64,000 nucleotides of DNA from Nonomuraea glycinis (GTDB taxonomy: Bacteria > Actinomycetota > Actinomycetes > Streptosporangiales > Streptosporangiaceae). The stretch spans positions 1 through 64,000 of the forward strand of contig NZ_BMNK01000025.1 of assembly GCF_014646515.1 (NCBI RefSeq), read 5' to 3'. Below are positions 1 to 7,652 of the stretch, piece by piece. The position numbers and the translations under genes were made by a program. The notes beneath the pieces were generated by a model that was not told the DNA's origin, made no database searches, and saw nothing but the letters and a program-made list of their open reading frames with translations. Position 1 is the first letter of the stretch. Each line of letters opens with the position of its first letter.

Positions 1-89
1 TCGAGGAACTCCGACAGCCCGTCCTGCATCTTCATCAAGCTGCGCCAGGCCTGCTGTTCTCGCCCGTCCAACCACCGCGGCTCGGTCAC
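1..89 (-). CDS. MarR family transcriptional regulator, N-terminal part (runs off window)
   Basis: Reading leftward from a GTG at 89-87 gives an open frame to the window edge starting VTEPRWLDGREQQAWRSLM. The W-L-[DN]-x-x-E-Q-x-A-W-R opening is typical of actinobacterial MarR-type winged-helix regulators, where it forms the first dimerisation helix. An in-frame GTG at 98-96 is an alternative start. Only about 30 codons are visible, so the DNA-binding part is not in the window. It is divergent from a gene remnant at 163-345 that it may once have controlled. Confidence 0.65.
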   Translation of the reverse strand, partial: MTEPRWLDGREQQAWRSLMKMQDGLSEFL

Positions 90-98
90 GCACGTCAC

Positions 99-162
99 TT
101 TACCGTCCGGTTGACATGGTAACCAAGTGCGGCGTACCTTCTGGTTCACACGTTAACCCCCC
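99..162 (+). promoter_or_regulatory. Divergent promoter region with -35 TTGACA and short palindrome
   Basis: TTGACA at 111-116 is followed 18 bases later by TACCTT at 135-140, a plausible rightward sigma-A promoter. The palindrome GGTAACCA at 118-125 lies in the spacer, a likely place for a MarR-type operator. The gene this promoter would have served appears to be broken (see the remnant at 163-345). Confidence 0.4.
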
Positions 163-345
163 GATTTCCAGAGCCTTCTCACCCTCGACGGCAGCTCCGG
201 CGTGCAGGAGATCGCCAAGGTCGCGCCCGCCGGCGCGCACGTCGTGAAGGCGTTCAACACCGTCTTCGGTCACATGCTGGCGCAGGGCAACCCGCTGGAC
301 GTGCTCATCGCCGGCGACGACGCCGCGGCCAAGGCGACTGTGTCG
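163..345 (+). pseudogene. Remnant of NADPH-dependent F420 reductase (Rossmann domain fragment)
   Basis: The frame reads DFQSLLTLDGSSGVQEIAKV, then VVKAFNTVFGHMLAQG and LDVLIAGDDAAAKATV. VKAFNTV and the L-D-V-x-x-A-G-D-D stretch are characteristic of the second half of the NAD(P)-binding domain of F420-dependent NADP reductases and their relatives. A stop lies in frame at 154-156, so the N-terminal nucleotide-binding loop is gone. The similarity ends near 345 and the frame then runs into unrelated sequence up to a stop at 414. I read it as a doubly truncated gene; the GTG at 202 is unlikely to be a functional start. Confidence 0.55.
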
Positions 346-394
346 GCAAGGGACCAGCGGCGACTCCGCTCCCTTCAGGAATCGGAGAAGTCAC

Positions 395-400
395 TACTCT
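395..400 (+). promoter_or_regulatory. -10 element consistent with a leaderless start at 408
   Basis: TACTCT ends seven bases before the GTG at 408, the spacing seen in leaderless actinobacterial transcripts. No clear Shine-Dalgarno precedes that GTG and the -35 region is weak. Confidence 0.35.
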
Positions 401-407
401 GTAGAGC

Positions 408-1256
408 GTGGTGAATCGAGGGCATTCGGCATCGGGGGACGTGCGTATCACGCGTGCCAACGCGCGGTTCCAGCAGTGGCAGGCGCTGCTGGGCAATCGG
501 GCCAAGCGGCAGCGGGCCGGGGAGTTCCTGATCCAGGGAGTGCGCCCGATCAGCCTGGCGGTCGAGTTCGGCTGGCCGGTGCACGCGCTCATCTACGACG
601 CCGAGCGGCCGCTGTCGAACTGGGCGGAGCAGATGCTGAAGGCGGCCGGCGGCGAGCGGGTGGCCATGGCCCCCGACCTGCTGCGCGAGCTGGGCGGCAA
701 GGACGAGGACGTCCCCGAGTTGGTGGCGGTGGTCGGGCTGCCGGCCGACGAGCTGTCCCGCGTCCAGGTGGGGCCGTCCTTCCTGGGCGCCGTGTTCGAC
801 CGGCCGAACACCCCCGGGAACATCGGGACGATGGCGCGCTCACTGGACGCCTTCGGCGGCGCGGGCCTGATCGTCACCGGGCACGCCGCCGACCCCTACG
901 ATCCCCGATCGGTGCGGGCCTCCACCGGGTCGCTGCTGGCGTTGCCGGTGGTGCGGACCCCGTCCCACCGGGAAGTGCTGGCCTGGGTGGAGCGGCTGCG
1001 CGCCCAGGGGATGGCGCTGACGGTGGTGGGCACCGACGAGAGCGGCACCTCCGACATCGCCGGCCTGGACCTGACCGGCCCCACTCTCCTGGTCATCGGC
1101 AACGAGACCACCGGACTGAGCGCGGGATGGCGGCAGGCGTGCGACACGATGGCGCGCATCCCGATGGCCGGCTCGGCCAGCTCCCTCAACGCCGCCAGCG
1201 CGGCGACCGTGGTGCTGTACGAGGCCGCCCGCCAGCGGCGCGGCCACACCGCATGA
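408..1256 (+). CDS. TrmH/SpoU family 23S rRNA 2'-O-methyltransferase, AviRb-like (putative orthosomycin resistance)
   Basis: 282 residues. The C-terminal half carries the three SpoU signatures of the knotted SPOUT fold: FDRPNTPGNIGTMARS at about 130-145, LLVIGNETTGLS at 227-238 and RIPMAGSASSLNA at 250-262. The N-terminal 125 residues, with ITRANARFQQWQALL and a KRxRAGEFL-x-QGVRPISLA stretch, form the substrate-binding region. From memory this N-terminal pattern matches AviRb, which 2'-O-methylates a uridine in domain V of 23S rRNA and confers avilamycin resistance in its producer. The stop overlaps the start of an AviRa-like gene by four bases, which strengthens the assignment. GTG codons at 411 and 441 are alternative starts. 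The resistance role is inferred. Confidence 0.8.
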   Translation: MVNRGHSASGDVRITRANARFQQWQALLGNRAKRQRAGEFLIQGVRPISLAVEFGWPVHALIYDAERPLSNWAEQMLKAAGGERVAMAPDLLRELGGKDEDVPELVAVVGLPADELSRVQVGPSFLGAVFDRPNTPGNIGTMARSLDAFGGAGLIVTGHAADPYDPRSVRASTGSLLALPVVRTPSHREVLAWVERLRAQGMALTVVGTDESGTSDIAGLDLTGPTLLVIGNETTGLSAGWRQACDTMARIPMAGSASSLNAASAATVVLYEAARQRRGHTA

Positions 1257-2020
1257 CCTACCGGCACGCGACCGTCCGGACCGGCCATCAGGACCTGGCC
1301 AGTGGCGCGGTGCTGCACTCCGCCCCAGGGTTTCCCGCGTTCCCCGTGCGGCTGGCCAGCGAGATCTTCCAGCGCGCGCTGGCCCTGCGCGGCGGCGACC
1401 GGCCCGCCGTGCTCTGGGACCCGTGCTGTGGCAGCGGTTATCTGCTGACCGTCGTGGCCTTGCTGCACCGGCGCCGGCTCGCCTCGGTGCTGGCCTCCGA
1501 CCTCGACCCTGAAGCGCGGAGCCTGGCCGAGCGCAATCTCGCCCTGCTGAGCCAGGCCGGCCTGGCCGCCCGCGCCGCCGACCTGCGGGCGCGCGCCACC
1601 CGCTTCGGCAAACCGGCGTACGACTCGGCCGCGGACGCCGCCCACCGGCTCGCCGCCGAACTCGACGCCGCCGGCGGGGATCTGCCGCACGCGGTGCGCC
1701 AGGCCGACGTGTTCGACCCCGGCCAGCTTCAGCGGGCGCTCGGCGGGCTCACACCCGACATCGTGATCACCGACGTCCCCTACGGCGAACAGACCCATTG
1801 GGGCGGACCCGGCGCGGCGGCGGGAGTCGCCGGCATGGTCGACGCCCTGACGGCCGTGCTCCCGTACGACAGCGTGATCGCGGTGACGGTGCGGGGCCGC
1901 AAGGTCCCCGCCGACCACGGACCACGCCCCCGAGCATCCTTCAAGATCGGCACCCGAGCCGTCGCACTGTTCCGAGCCGCTGAAGATCCTCGCCTTCCCG
2001 TACGTCCGCCTCGGTCATAG
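1253..2020 (+). CDS. AviRa-like 23S rRNA (guanine) methyltransferase (putative orthosomycin resistance)
   Basis: 255 residues, starting at the ATG of an ATGA overlap with the upstream AviRb-like gene, so the two are probably translationally coupled. The N-terminal motif LASGAVLHSAPGFPAFPVRL is followed by a SAM-binding loop DPCCGSGYLL (56-65), the acidic ASDLDP (81-86) and a catalytic-loop motif TDVPYGEQTHW (173-183). This order is that of AviRa, a class I methyltransferase acting on a guanosine of 23S rRNA in avilamycin producers. Close homologues can also occur outside producers as resistance genes. No orthosomycin biosynthetic gene is visible nearby. Confidence 0.8.
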   Translation: MTYRHATVRTGHQDLASGAVLHSAPGFPAFPVRLASEIFQRALALRGGDRPAVLWDPCCGSGYLLTVVALLHRRRLASVLASDLDPEARSLAERNLALLSQAGLAARAADLRARATRFGKPAYDSAADAAHRLAAELDAAGGDLPHAVRQADVFDPGQLQRALGGLTPDIVITDVPYGEQTHWGGPGAAAGVAGMVDALTAVLPYDSVIAVTVRGRKVPADHGPRPRASFKIGTRAVALFRAAEDPRLPVRPPRS

Positions 2021-2113
2021 CGCGTGGCGAGATTCTTGCCCGCCGGTGCGGGTGATCCCAGACGGTCACGGTAGCCGCACCTCAGGCGGCAGGATGGTCA
2101 TGGTGGCCACGCT

Positions 2114-2587
2114 TCAGGCGGCCGGGTGGTCGAGGCCGGCGGAGAGCAGGTCGAATGCCTGTCCGATCAGCTCGGAGTCCGGCGCGTCCCGGCCGGCCGC
2201 GCGCCACGCGTTGACCGCTGCCGGCATCGCGCACAGCGCGACCGAGGCCACCAGACAGGGCCGCGGATCAGCGGCCGGGTCGGCGCCCATCCGGACGCCG
2301 ATCAGTCGCGCGACCTCGTCCAGCCGGGCCGCGCCGCGCTCGACGCACGCGGCCATCAACGCCGCGCTGGCCGAGACCAGGTCCTGCATGCGCCGGTAGC
2401 GGGCCTGATCCGCGTCGGTCTCCCCTTCGTAGGCCCGCACGACCTCGACCGCGGCCCGCCGCATCGCGGTCAGCACCGGCACGTCGGCCGGCTGCGCGGC
2501 GAACCTCTCCAGCATCGCCGTGATCTGCTCGTCCGCGAGCGAGAGCGCGACGTCCTCCTTCCCCGCCGCCTGACCACGGTCCCACGG
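2114..2587 (-). pseudogene. TetR family regulator lacking its DNA-binding domain
   Basis: The leftward frame reads GKEDVALSLADEQITAMLER and continues through a TetR-like C-terminal ligand/dimer domain ending SAGLDHPAA. The K-E-D/E-x-x box normally follows the helix-turn-helix, yet here it comes straight after the stop codon of the upstream SDR gene (2588-2590), with no start before it. An ATG at 2515 is internal. The N-terminal 50-60 residues are therefore missing and the gene cannot be a DNA-binding regulator as it stands. Deletion between a tetR gene and the SDR is the simplest explanation. Confidence 0.6.
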
Positions 2588-3451
2588 TCATCCAGCGGCG
2601 GGGAAGTCGGTGGCGGGCGCGCTGCTCGCGGTGGCGTCGAGGTTCGACTGGAGGGCCCCGACCTTGGCGGTGGCGTAGGCGTGGGCGTCCGAGCCGAGCA
2701 GCTGACGCAGCGGGCCGTCACCGGACTCGACCTGGCCGATGATCGCTTCGGCGCCCTTGACCGGGTCGCCGAGCTGGCTGCCCTGGAGCTTGAGGTGGTC
2801 GGCGACCATCTCGCGGATGGCCGGGTAGTGCGCGCTCGTGTCGGCGGGCAGGGCGAGCGAGTCCTGGGACAGGAAGTCGGTACGGAAATAGCCGGGCTCG
2901 ACGATGGTGACCTTGATCCCGAAGTCCGCCACCTCGGCGGCGAGGGCCTCGCTCAGCCCCTCCAGCGCGAACTTCCCGGCGCTGTACAGCGCCCAGCCGG
3001 GCACCGCGGTCAGGCCCAGGATCGACGACACGTTGACGACGTGGCCGCCGCGCTGCTCGCGCAGGATGGGCAGCGCGGCGCGCAGCACGTTCCACACGCC
3101 GATGATCTGGACGTCGAGCATGTCGCGGACGTCGCGGTCGCCGGTCTCCTCCACCGCGGCCAGGAACCCGTAGCCCGCGTTGTTGACGACGCGGTCCAGG
3201 CCGCCGAACCGCTCGACGGTCTCCCGTACGGCCTGCTTGACCTGCGCCTCGTCACGCAGGTCGACGGTGAGCGGGAGCAGCCGCGAGGTGTCGGCCCGGT
3301 CGCCGAGCGCGGCGAGCAGCCGCTCGGCCGAGCGCGTCGTCGCGGCGACGCTGTCACCGCGCTCCAGCAGTTGCCTGACCAGTTCGAGCCCCAGGCCGCG
3401 GGAGGTGCCCGTCACGAACCAGATCGCGGGTCGCTCTGTCGCAGAAGCCAT
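2588..3451 (-). CDS. SDR family oxidoreductase
   Basis: 287 residues. Classical short-chain dehydrogenase motifs are present: TGTSRGLG cofactor loop (14-21), NNAG (90-93), catalytic Ser near 142, and YSAGK with Tyr156 and Lys160. TGxxxGxG followed by Arg and TTR at 38-40 suggests NADP(H) preference. The ATG at 3451 is chosen over an upstream in-frame start because AGGAA lies six bases before it. The gene is divergent from a MmyB-type regulator, a pairing that is common in actinomycetes and usually means the regulator controls the SDR. The substrate is unknown. Confidence 0.85.
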   Translation of the reverse strand: MASATERPAIWFVTGTSRGLGLELVRQLLERGDSVAATTRSAERLLAALGDRADTSRLLPLTVDLRDEAQVKQAVRETVERFGGLDRVVNNAGYGFLAAVEETGDRDVRDMLDVQIIGVWNVLRAALPILREQRGGHVVNVSSILGLTAVPGWALYSAGKFALEGLSEALAAEVADFGIKVTIVEPGYFRTDFLSQDSLALPADTSAHYPAIREMVADHLKLQGSQLGDPVKGAEAIIGQVESGDGPLRQLLGSDAHAYATAKVGALQSNLDATASSAPATDFPAAG

Positions 3452-3494
3452 GATCGTTCCTATCTGTGGGTCCCCCCGAGCGTTTCTCGAGGTC

Positions 3495-3524
3495 GGTACG
3501 TCACCCAGCTTGGTTCGCCGTACC
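3495..3524. promoter_or_regulatory. Inverted repeat in SDR/regulator intergenic region
   Basis: GGTACG (3495-3500) and CGTACC (3519-3524) form an inverted repeat 18 bases apart, within the 174-base divergent promoter region. It is a candidate operator for the XRE/MmyB regulator; no consensus is available to test it. Confidence 0.25.
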
Positions 3525-3625
3525 CCCTCATGGAGGCTCATATCGGGCCCTGGACAGCCTCGGACGGGGCAACCTAGGACGCACAGGGCCCGTTAGGAAC
3601 GCCCGGGATCGGCGAGACTGTCCCT

Positions 3626-4522
3626 GTGGCTAGAACCAACCGTGAACTGGCTGATTTCCTGAAACGAGCCCGCAGCCAGAGCGACCCCTCGCGCGCCGGC
3701 CTCCCCCCGGACGGCCGCGTCCGCCGGGTGCCCGGCCTGCGCCGCGAGGAGGTCGCGCTCCTGGCCGGAGTCTCGACCGACTACTACGCCCGCCTCGAAC
3801 AGGGCCGTCCCATCACCCCGTCGCCCGCCGTGGTGGAGGCCCTCGGCCGCGCCCTCGGGCTCGACGACGCGGGACGCGCGCACCTGAAGGACCTCATCGG
3901 GGCGACCGCGTCGCCCGCCCGGCAGCGTCCCCGCCCCGTCCAGCGGGTCCGCCCCGGCCTCTACCAGCTCCTCGACGCCCTCGACGGCGAACCCGTCCTC
4001 ATCCTGGGACGCCGCACCGACATCCTCGCCGCCAACCGGATGGCCAAAGCGCTGTTCACGGACTTCGAGCAGCTGCTCCCCCGGGACCGCAACTACGCGC
4101 GCTGGATGTTCCTCGGCGACGACGCCCGCTCACTGTTCGTCGACTGGGAGGACCAGGCGCGGGCCGCGGTCGAGAGCCTGCGCTTCGAGGTCGGCCGCGA
4201 CCCCGGCGACCAGGCCACGAACACCCTCGTCGCGGACCTGCGCACGCACAGCCCCGCCTTCGACCAGTGGTGGGAGCAGCACCGCGTGCACCAGCGCACC
4301 CACGGCTCCAAACGCCTCCGCCACCCTCTGGTCGGCGAACTCACGGTCGAGTACGAAACGCTCACGCTCCCCGGGGACCCCGACACGACCCTGTTCGTCT
4401 ACACCGCGGAGGCCGGATCCCCGTCGAAACGGGCCCTGGACCTCCTCGCGAGCTGGACCCTCACCGACTCCGGCACCGAGCCTGACCGCCGACGCCGCCA
4501 CGATCCCGCCCAGGAACAGTGA
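3626..4522 (+). CDS. XRE-family regulator with MmyB-like ligand-binding domain
   Basis: 298 residues from a GTG. Residues about 8-85 form a helix-turn-helix with the family signature VPGLRREEVALLAGVSTDYY-x-RLEQGR. Residues about 105-280 match the PAS-like MmyB ligand-binding domain (fatty-acyl binding in MltR), with NRMAKALF and ARWMFLGDDARSLFVDWE as recognisable landmarks. It is transcribed away from an SDR gene, its probable target. The stop lies ten bases from the convergent response-regulator gene. Confidence 0.85.
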   Translation: MARTNRELADFLKRARSQSDPSRAGLPPDGRVRRVPGLRREEVALLAGVSTDYYARLEQGRPITPSPAVVEALGRALGLDDAGRAHLKDLIGATASPARQRPRPVQRVRPGLYQLLDALDGEPVLILGRRTDILAANRMAKALFTDFEQLLPRDRNYARWMFLGDDARSLFVDWEDQARAAVESLRFEVGRDPGDQATNTLVADLRTHSPAFDQWWEQHRVHQRTHGSKRLRHPLVGELTVEYETLTLPGDPDTTLFVYTAEAGSPSKRALDLLASWTLTDSGTEPDRRRRHDPAQEQ

Positions 4523-4531
4523 CCTTGCCGG

Positions 4532-5179
4532 TCATCCGAGGGCGGCGTCGTGGACGAGGATGGCCGCCTGCACCCGGTTGGCCAGGCCCAGCTTGGCCAG
4601 CACCCGGCTGACGTGCGCTTTCACCGTCGCCTCCGTCAGGTTGAGCTCCCGCCCGATCTCGGCGTTGGACAGGCCGCGTGCCACCGCCCTGATCACGTCC
4701 TCCTCGCGGGCGGTCAGCGCCGCGAGCCGCCTGCGGGCGGACTCGGCCCGCGAGGGCGCCTTGTCGACGAACGAGCTGATCAGCCGCTTGGTGACGGTCG
4801 GCGACAGCATGGCCTGACCCGCCGTCACCGTGCGCACCGCCGCGGCCAGGTCGCGCGGCGGGGTGTCCTTGAGCAGGAAGCCGACCGCGCCGAGCCGGAG
4901 CGCCTGGTGCACGTACGCGTCCAGGTCGAAGGTGGTCAGCATGATCAGCTTGGGCGGGTCGGGAGCGGCCAGGATGCGAGCGGCGGCGGTCAGGCCGTCG
5001 ACGCCGGGCATCCGCACATCCATCAGGACGACCTGCGGCCTGAGCCGGGCCACGGCGCCCACGGCCGCGGCGCCGTCGCTCGCCTCCCCGACGACCGCCA
5101 TGTCGCCCGCCGCTTCCAGGATCATCCGCAGCCCGGACCTGACCAGCGCCTCGTCATCGACGACCAAAACGCGGATCAT
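4532..5179 (-). CDS. NarL/FixJ-type response regulator
   Basis: 215 residues. The receiver domain has the acidic pair at 8-9, the phospho-acceptor Asp54 in VVLMDVRMPG, and Lys104 in FLLKD. The C-terminal LuxR helix-turn-helix (LTAREEDVIRAVARGLSNAEIG then ATVKAHVSRVL) occupies about 150-210. The start ATG overlaps the stop of the upstream histidine kinase by four bases, so kinase and regulator are one operon and a cognate pair. The regulated genes are not evident. Confidence 0.9.
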   Translation of the reverse strand: MIRVLVVDDEALVRSGLRMILEAAGDMAVVGEASDGAAAVGAVARLRPQVVLMDVRMPGVDGLTAAARILAAPDPPKLIMLTTFDLDAYVHQALRLGAVGFLLKDTPPRDLAAAVRTVTAGQAMLSPTVTKRLISSFVDKAPSRAESARRRLAALTAREEDVIRAVARGLSNAEIGRELNLTEATVKAHVSRVLAKLGLANRVQAAILVHDAALG

Positions 5180-6297
5180 GCGGCGGGTATCCCGGCCAGC
5201 ACCTGGAATCCGCCCCCGTGCCACGGCCCGGCCTCCAGCCTGCCGCCGAGCAGCTCGACGCGTTCGCGCAGCCCGACCAGGCCCCAGCCGGAGCCGGGCA
5301 GGTCGCCGTCCGCGCCGGCGTGGGGCCGGTTGCGGATCAGGACTTCCAGCTCGGCGGGCCGGTAGCGCAGGTGGACGTCGGTCTCGGCGTTGCCGGCGTG
5401 CTTGTGCACGTTCGTCAGCGCCTCCTGGACCACCCGGTAGGCGGTGCGTTCGGCGGTGGGCGGTAGCGGCCGGGCCTCGCCCTCGTCGTGACGATTGACC
5501 ACGATGCCCAGGGCTCGGGACTGGTCGAGCAGCCGGTCGAGGTCGGCGAGCGTCGGCTGCGGGCCGCGTACCGGATCGGGTGCGCGCAGCACGCCCAGCA
5601 CCTCGCGCAGGTTCGTCAGGGCCTCCCTGCCCACGCCGCCGATCAACGCGGCGGCCTCGGCCGTACGGACATCGGGGGCGTTGACCTCCAGCGCGCCCGC
5701 GTGCAGGACCATCAGCGACACCCGGTGCGCGACCACGTCGTGCATCTCCCGCGCGATCCGCGCCCGCTCCTGGTCGCGGGCCTGGTCGGCGCGGAGCACC
5801 TGCTCCCGCAGCAGGTGCCCGGCCTGCTCGCGCATCCCGTCGAGGACCTGCCGCCTGGCGCGCACCCACAGCCCGGCGACCAGGGGCAGCCCGAGCATGG
5901 CCGAGCCCATGAGCAGCACGTTGCCGAGGGTGCCGGCGACCAGAGCCCGATACCCCTGCGCGTGCGCGGAGACGATGCCGCCGAGCGCGTGCAGCGCGAC
6001 CGCGCCGCCGACGTAGAGCCACAGGTCACGGCCACGGTGCAGCCGCGTGCCCGCATAGTACGAGGCCGCCACGGCGGCGGGCCACATCACCAGCCAGGCG
6101 TACGCCACGGCGCCTGTCACGACGAGCGGCCACCATCGGCGCCGGGCGAGACCCGCGGCCACCCCGCAGCAGGCCGCCACGGTCGCGAGCACGGGCATGG
6201 GCAGCGAGGACCGCACGCCGACCGACCCGGCCGTCGAGGCCATGGACAGCAGGAACACCGCCGCGCCGAGCACCCACGGCGCGATCCGGTCGATCAT
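5176..6297 (-). CDS. NarL-type sensor histidine kinase (HisKA_3)
   Basis: 373 residues. Four to six hydrophobic segments occupy the first 145 residues, followed by a dimerisation helix with phospho-acceptor His186 in REMHDVVAHR and a HATPase domain (VQEALTNVHKHA, then GSGWGLVGLRERVELLGG). There is no extracellular sensor domain, so it probably senses within the membrane. The ATG at 6297 is preferred to the GTG at 6318 because GGGGGA sits just upstream of it. It is co-transcribed with the downstream response regulator and divergent from a secreted hydrolase gene. Confidence 0.88.
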   Translation of the reverse strand: MIDRIAPWVLGAAVFLLSMASTAGSVGVRSSLPMPVLATVAACCGVAAGLARRRWWPLVVTGAVAYAWLVMWPAAVAASYYAGTRLHRGRDLWLYVGGAVALHALGGIVSAHAQGYRALVAGTLGNVLLMGSAMLGLPLVAGLWVRARRQVLDGMREQAGHLLREQVLRADQARDQERARIAREMHDVVAHRVSLMVLHAGALEVNAPDVRTAEAAALIGGVGREALTNLREVLGVLRAPDPVRGPQPTLADLDRLLDQSRALGIVVNRHDEGEARPLPPTAERTAYRVVQEALTNVHKHAGNAETDVHLRYRPAELEVLIRNRPHAGADGDLPGSGWGLVGLRERVELLGGRLEAGPWHGGGFQVLAGIPAA

Positions 6298-6428
6298 TCC
6301 TAGTCCCCCGAGCTTCACCGTCCAAGGCTATGGGCGGTACGCAGGGGGGTGCCCCCTACGAAAGTCGCGGGTGCCAGGTGACTTTCGCCGGGCCGCTCCG
6401 GCGCCACCGGCCCGGCAGGGTCGGAGAC

Positions 6429-7643
6429 ATGAAGACGACCGTCATGGCGGGCATCCTCGCCCTCACAGCGCCGCTGACCCCCCTGTCCCCGGCCCCCACC
6501 ACCACCGCGCTCACCGCGCCCGCCGCCCCGCCCGTCACCGCCCTGCCCATTACCGGCCTACCGATCACCGCCCTGCCTATCACCGCCCGCCCCGTCACGG
6601 GCCTGCCCATTACCGCCCTGCCCGCGCCGACGGGCGTTCATCCCGTCGGCAAGACCGACCTTCACCTGGTCGACCACGGCCGCGCCGATCCCTGGGTGGC
6701 CGGGCGGCCGCGGGAGCTGATGGTCTCGATCTGGTACCCGGCGCGCAAGGCGACCGGCAAGCCCGTGCGGTACCTCACGCCGCAGGAGTCGGAGCTGCTC
6801 ATCAGAAGCGAGCCGAGGCTCGACGACGTACCGGCGGACACGCTGGCCAAGGTCCCGACGCACACCCGCGCCGGCGCGCCCGCGTTGCGGCGCAAGGGCG
6901 GCTCGCCACTGGTGGTGCTGTCGCCCGGCATGACGCTGCCCCGCGCCACCATGACCTCGCTGGCCGAGGAGTTCGCCAGCCGCGGCTACGTGGTCGCGGG
7001 GATCGAGCACACCTACGAGTCGCTGGGCACCACCTTCCCCGACGGCAGGACCGTCACCTTCGAGGCCGGAAAGGCCGGTCAGACCCCCGAGACGGGAGCG
7101 AAGGTGGCCCGGGTGCGCGCCGCCGACACCGAGTTCGTCCTGGACCGGCTGGACCGGAGCAAGCACTGGAACCGCCTGATCGACGAGCGGAGGATCGCGA
7201 TGGTGGGACACTCCGTCGGCGGCCAGAGCGCCGCGCACCTCCTGCCCGCCACCACGCGGATCAAGGCCGCCGTCAACCTCGACGGCACCTACAACCCCGC
7301 GACGCCGGCCAAGCCGCTGGACAAGCCCTTCATGATGATCGGCAACCCGCGGCACCAGCCGGATTCCGGCGGCAGGGACGGCTCGTGGGACCGGTTCTGG
7401 CCGCACGTGACGGGCGACGGGAAGCGCTGGTTGACGGTGACCGGCGCGGAGCACCTGAGCTTCGTCGACTACGCGGTGCTCCTACCCCAGCTCGGCCTGC
7501 CCAGGACGCCGATCGACGGCGAGCGCGCCATCAAGATCACCCGTACGTATGTCGCCGCCTTCCTCGACCTGCACCTCAAGGGCAAGCGCCAACCGCTGCT
7601 GGACAAGCCGTCGGCGACCTATCCCGAGGTGCGATTCTGGTGA
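6429..7643 (+). CDS. Secreted alpha/beta hydrolase, platelet-activating-factor acetylhydrolase-like
   Basis: 404 residues beginning with a short hydrophobic signal-like segment (MKTTVMAGILALTAPL), so probably exported. Residues 35-64 are six tandem pentapeptides of type P-[VI]-T-[AG]-[LR]. The catalytic domain follows: ELMVSIWYPA near 100, the nucleophile elbow GHSVGGQS, a candidate Asp in VNLDGTY, and His in GAEHLSFVD. This order fits the PAF-acetylhydrolase/lipase group. The ATG at 6429 is chosen for GGAG seven bases upstream and because the signal peptide begins there; an earlier in-frame start at 6330 lacks both. It is divergent from the two-component system. Confidence 0.8.
   Translation: MKTTVMAGILALTAPLTPLSPAPTTTALTAPAAPPVTALPITGLPITALPITARPVTGLPITALPAPTGVHPVGKTDLHLVDHGRADPWVAGRPRELMVSIWYPARKATGKPVRYLTPQESELLIRSEPRLDDVPADTLAKVPTHTRAGAPALRRKGGSPLVVLSPGMTLPRATMTSLAEEFASRGYVVAGIEHTYESLGTTFPDGRTVTFEAGKAGQTPETGAKVARVRAADTEFVLDRLDRSKHWNRLIDERRIAMVGHSVGGQSAAHLLPATTRIKAAVNLDGTYNPATPAKPLDKPFMMIGNPRHQPDSGGRDGSWDRFWPHVTGDGKRWLTVTGAEHLSFVDYAVLLPQLGLPRTPIDGERAIKITRTYVAAFLDLHLKGKRQPLLDKPSATYPEVRFW
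6531..6620 (+). repeat. Six 15-bp tandem repeats encoding P-[VI]-T-[AG]-[LR]
   Basis: The 90 bases encode PVTAL, PITGL, PITAL, PITAR, PVTGL and PITAL in series, between the signal peptide and the catalytic domain of the secreted hydrolase. The DNA copies are near-identical apart from third-position changes, pointing to slippage expansion of a Pro/Thr-rich linker. Confidence 0.85.
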
Positions 7644-7652
7644 ACCGACCCG

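Noticed and set aside
476..2020. 514-codon rightward frame fusing the rRNA methyltransferase region
   Set aside because: Only the part from 1253 is a real protein; the upstream part is an Arg/Gly/Pro-rich shadow of the TrmH-like gene in another frame.
2126..3577. 483-codon rightward frame opposite the SDR gene
   Set aside because: Low-complexity antisense shadow; the SDR frame on the minus strand has full motifs.
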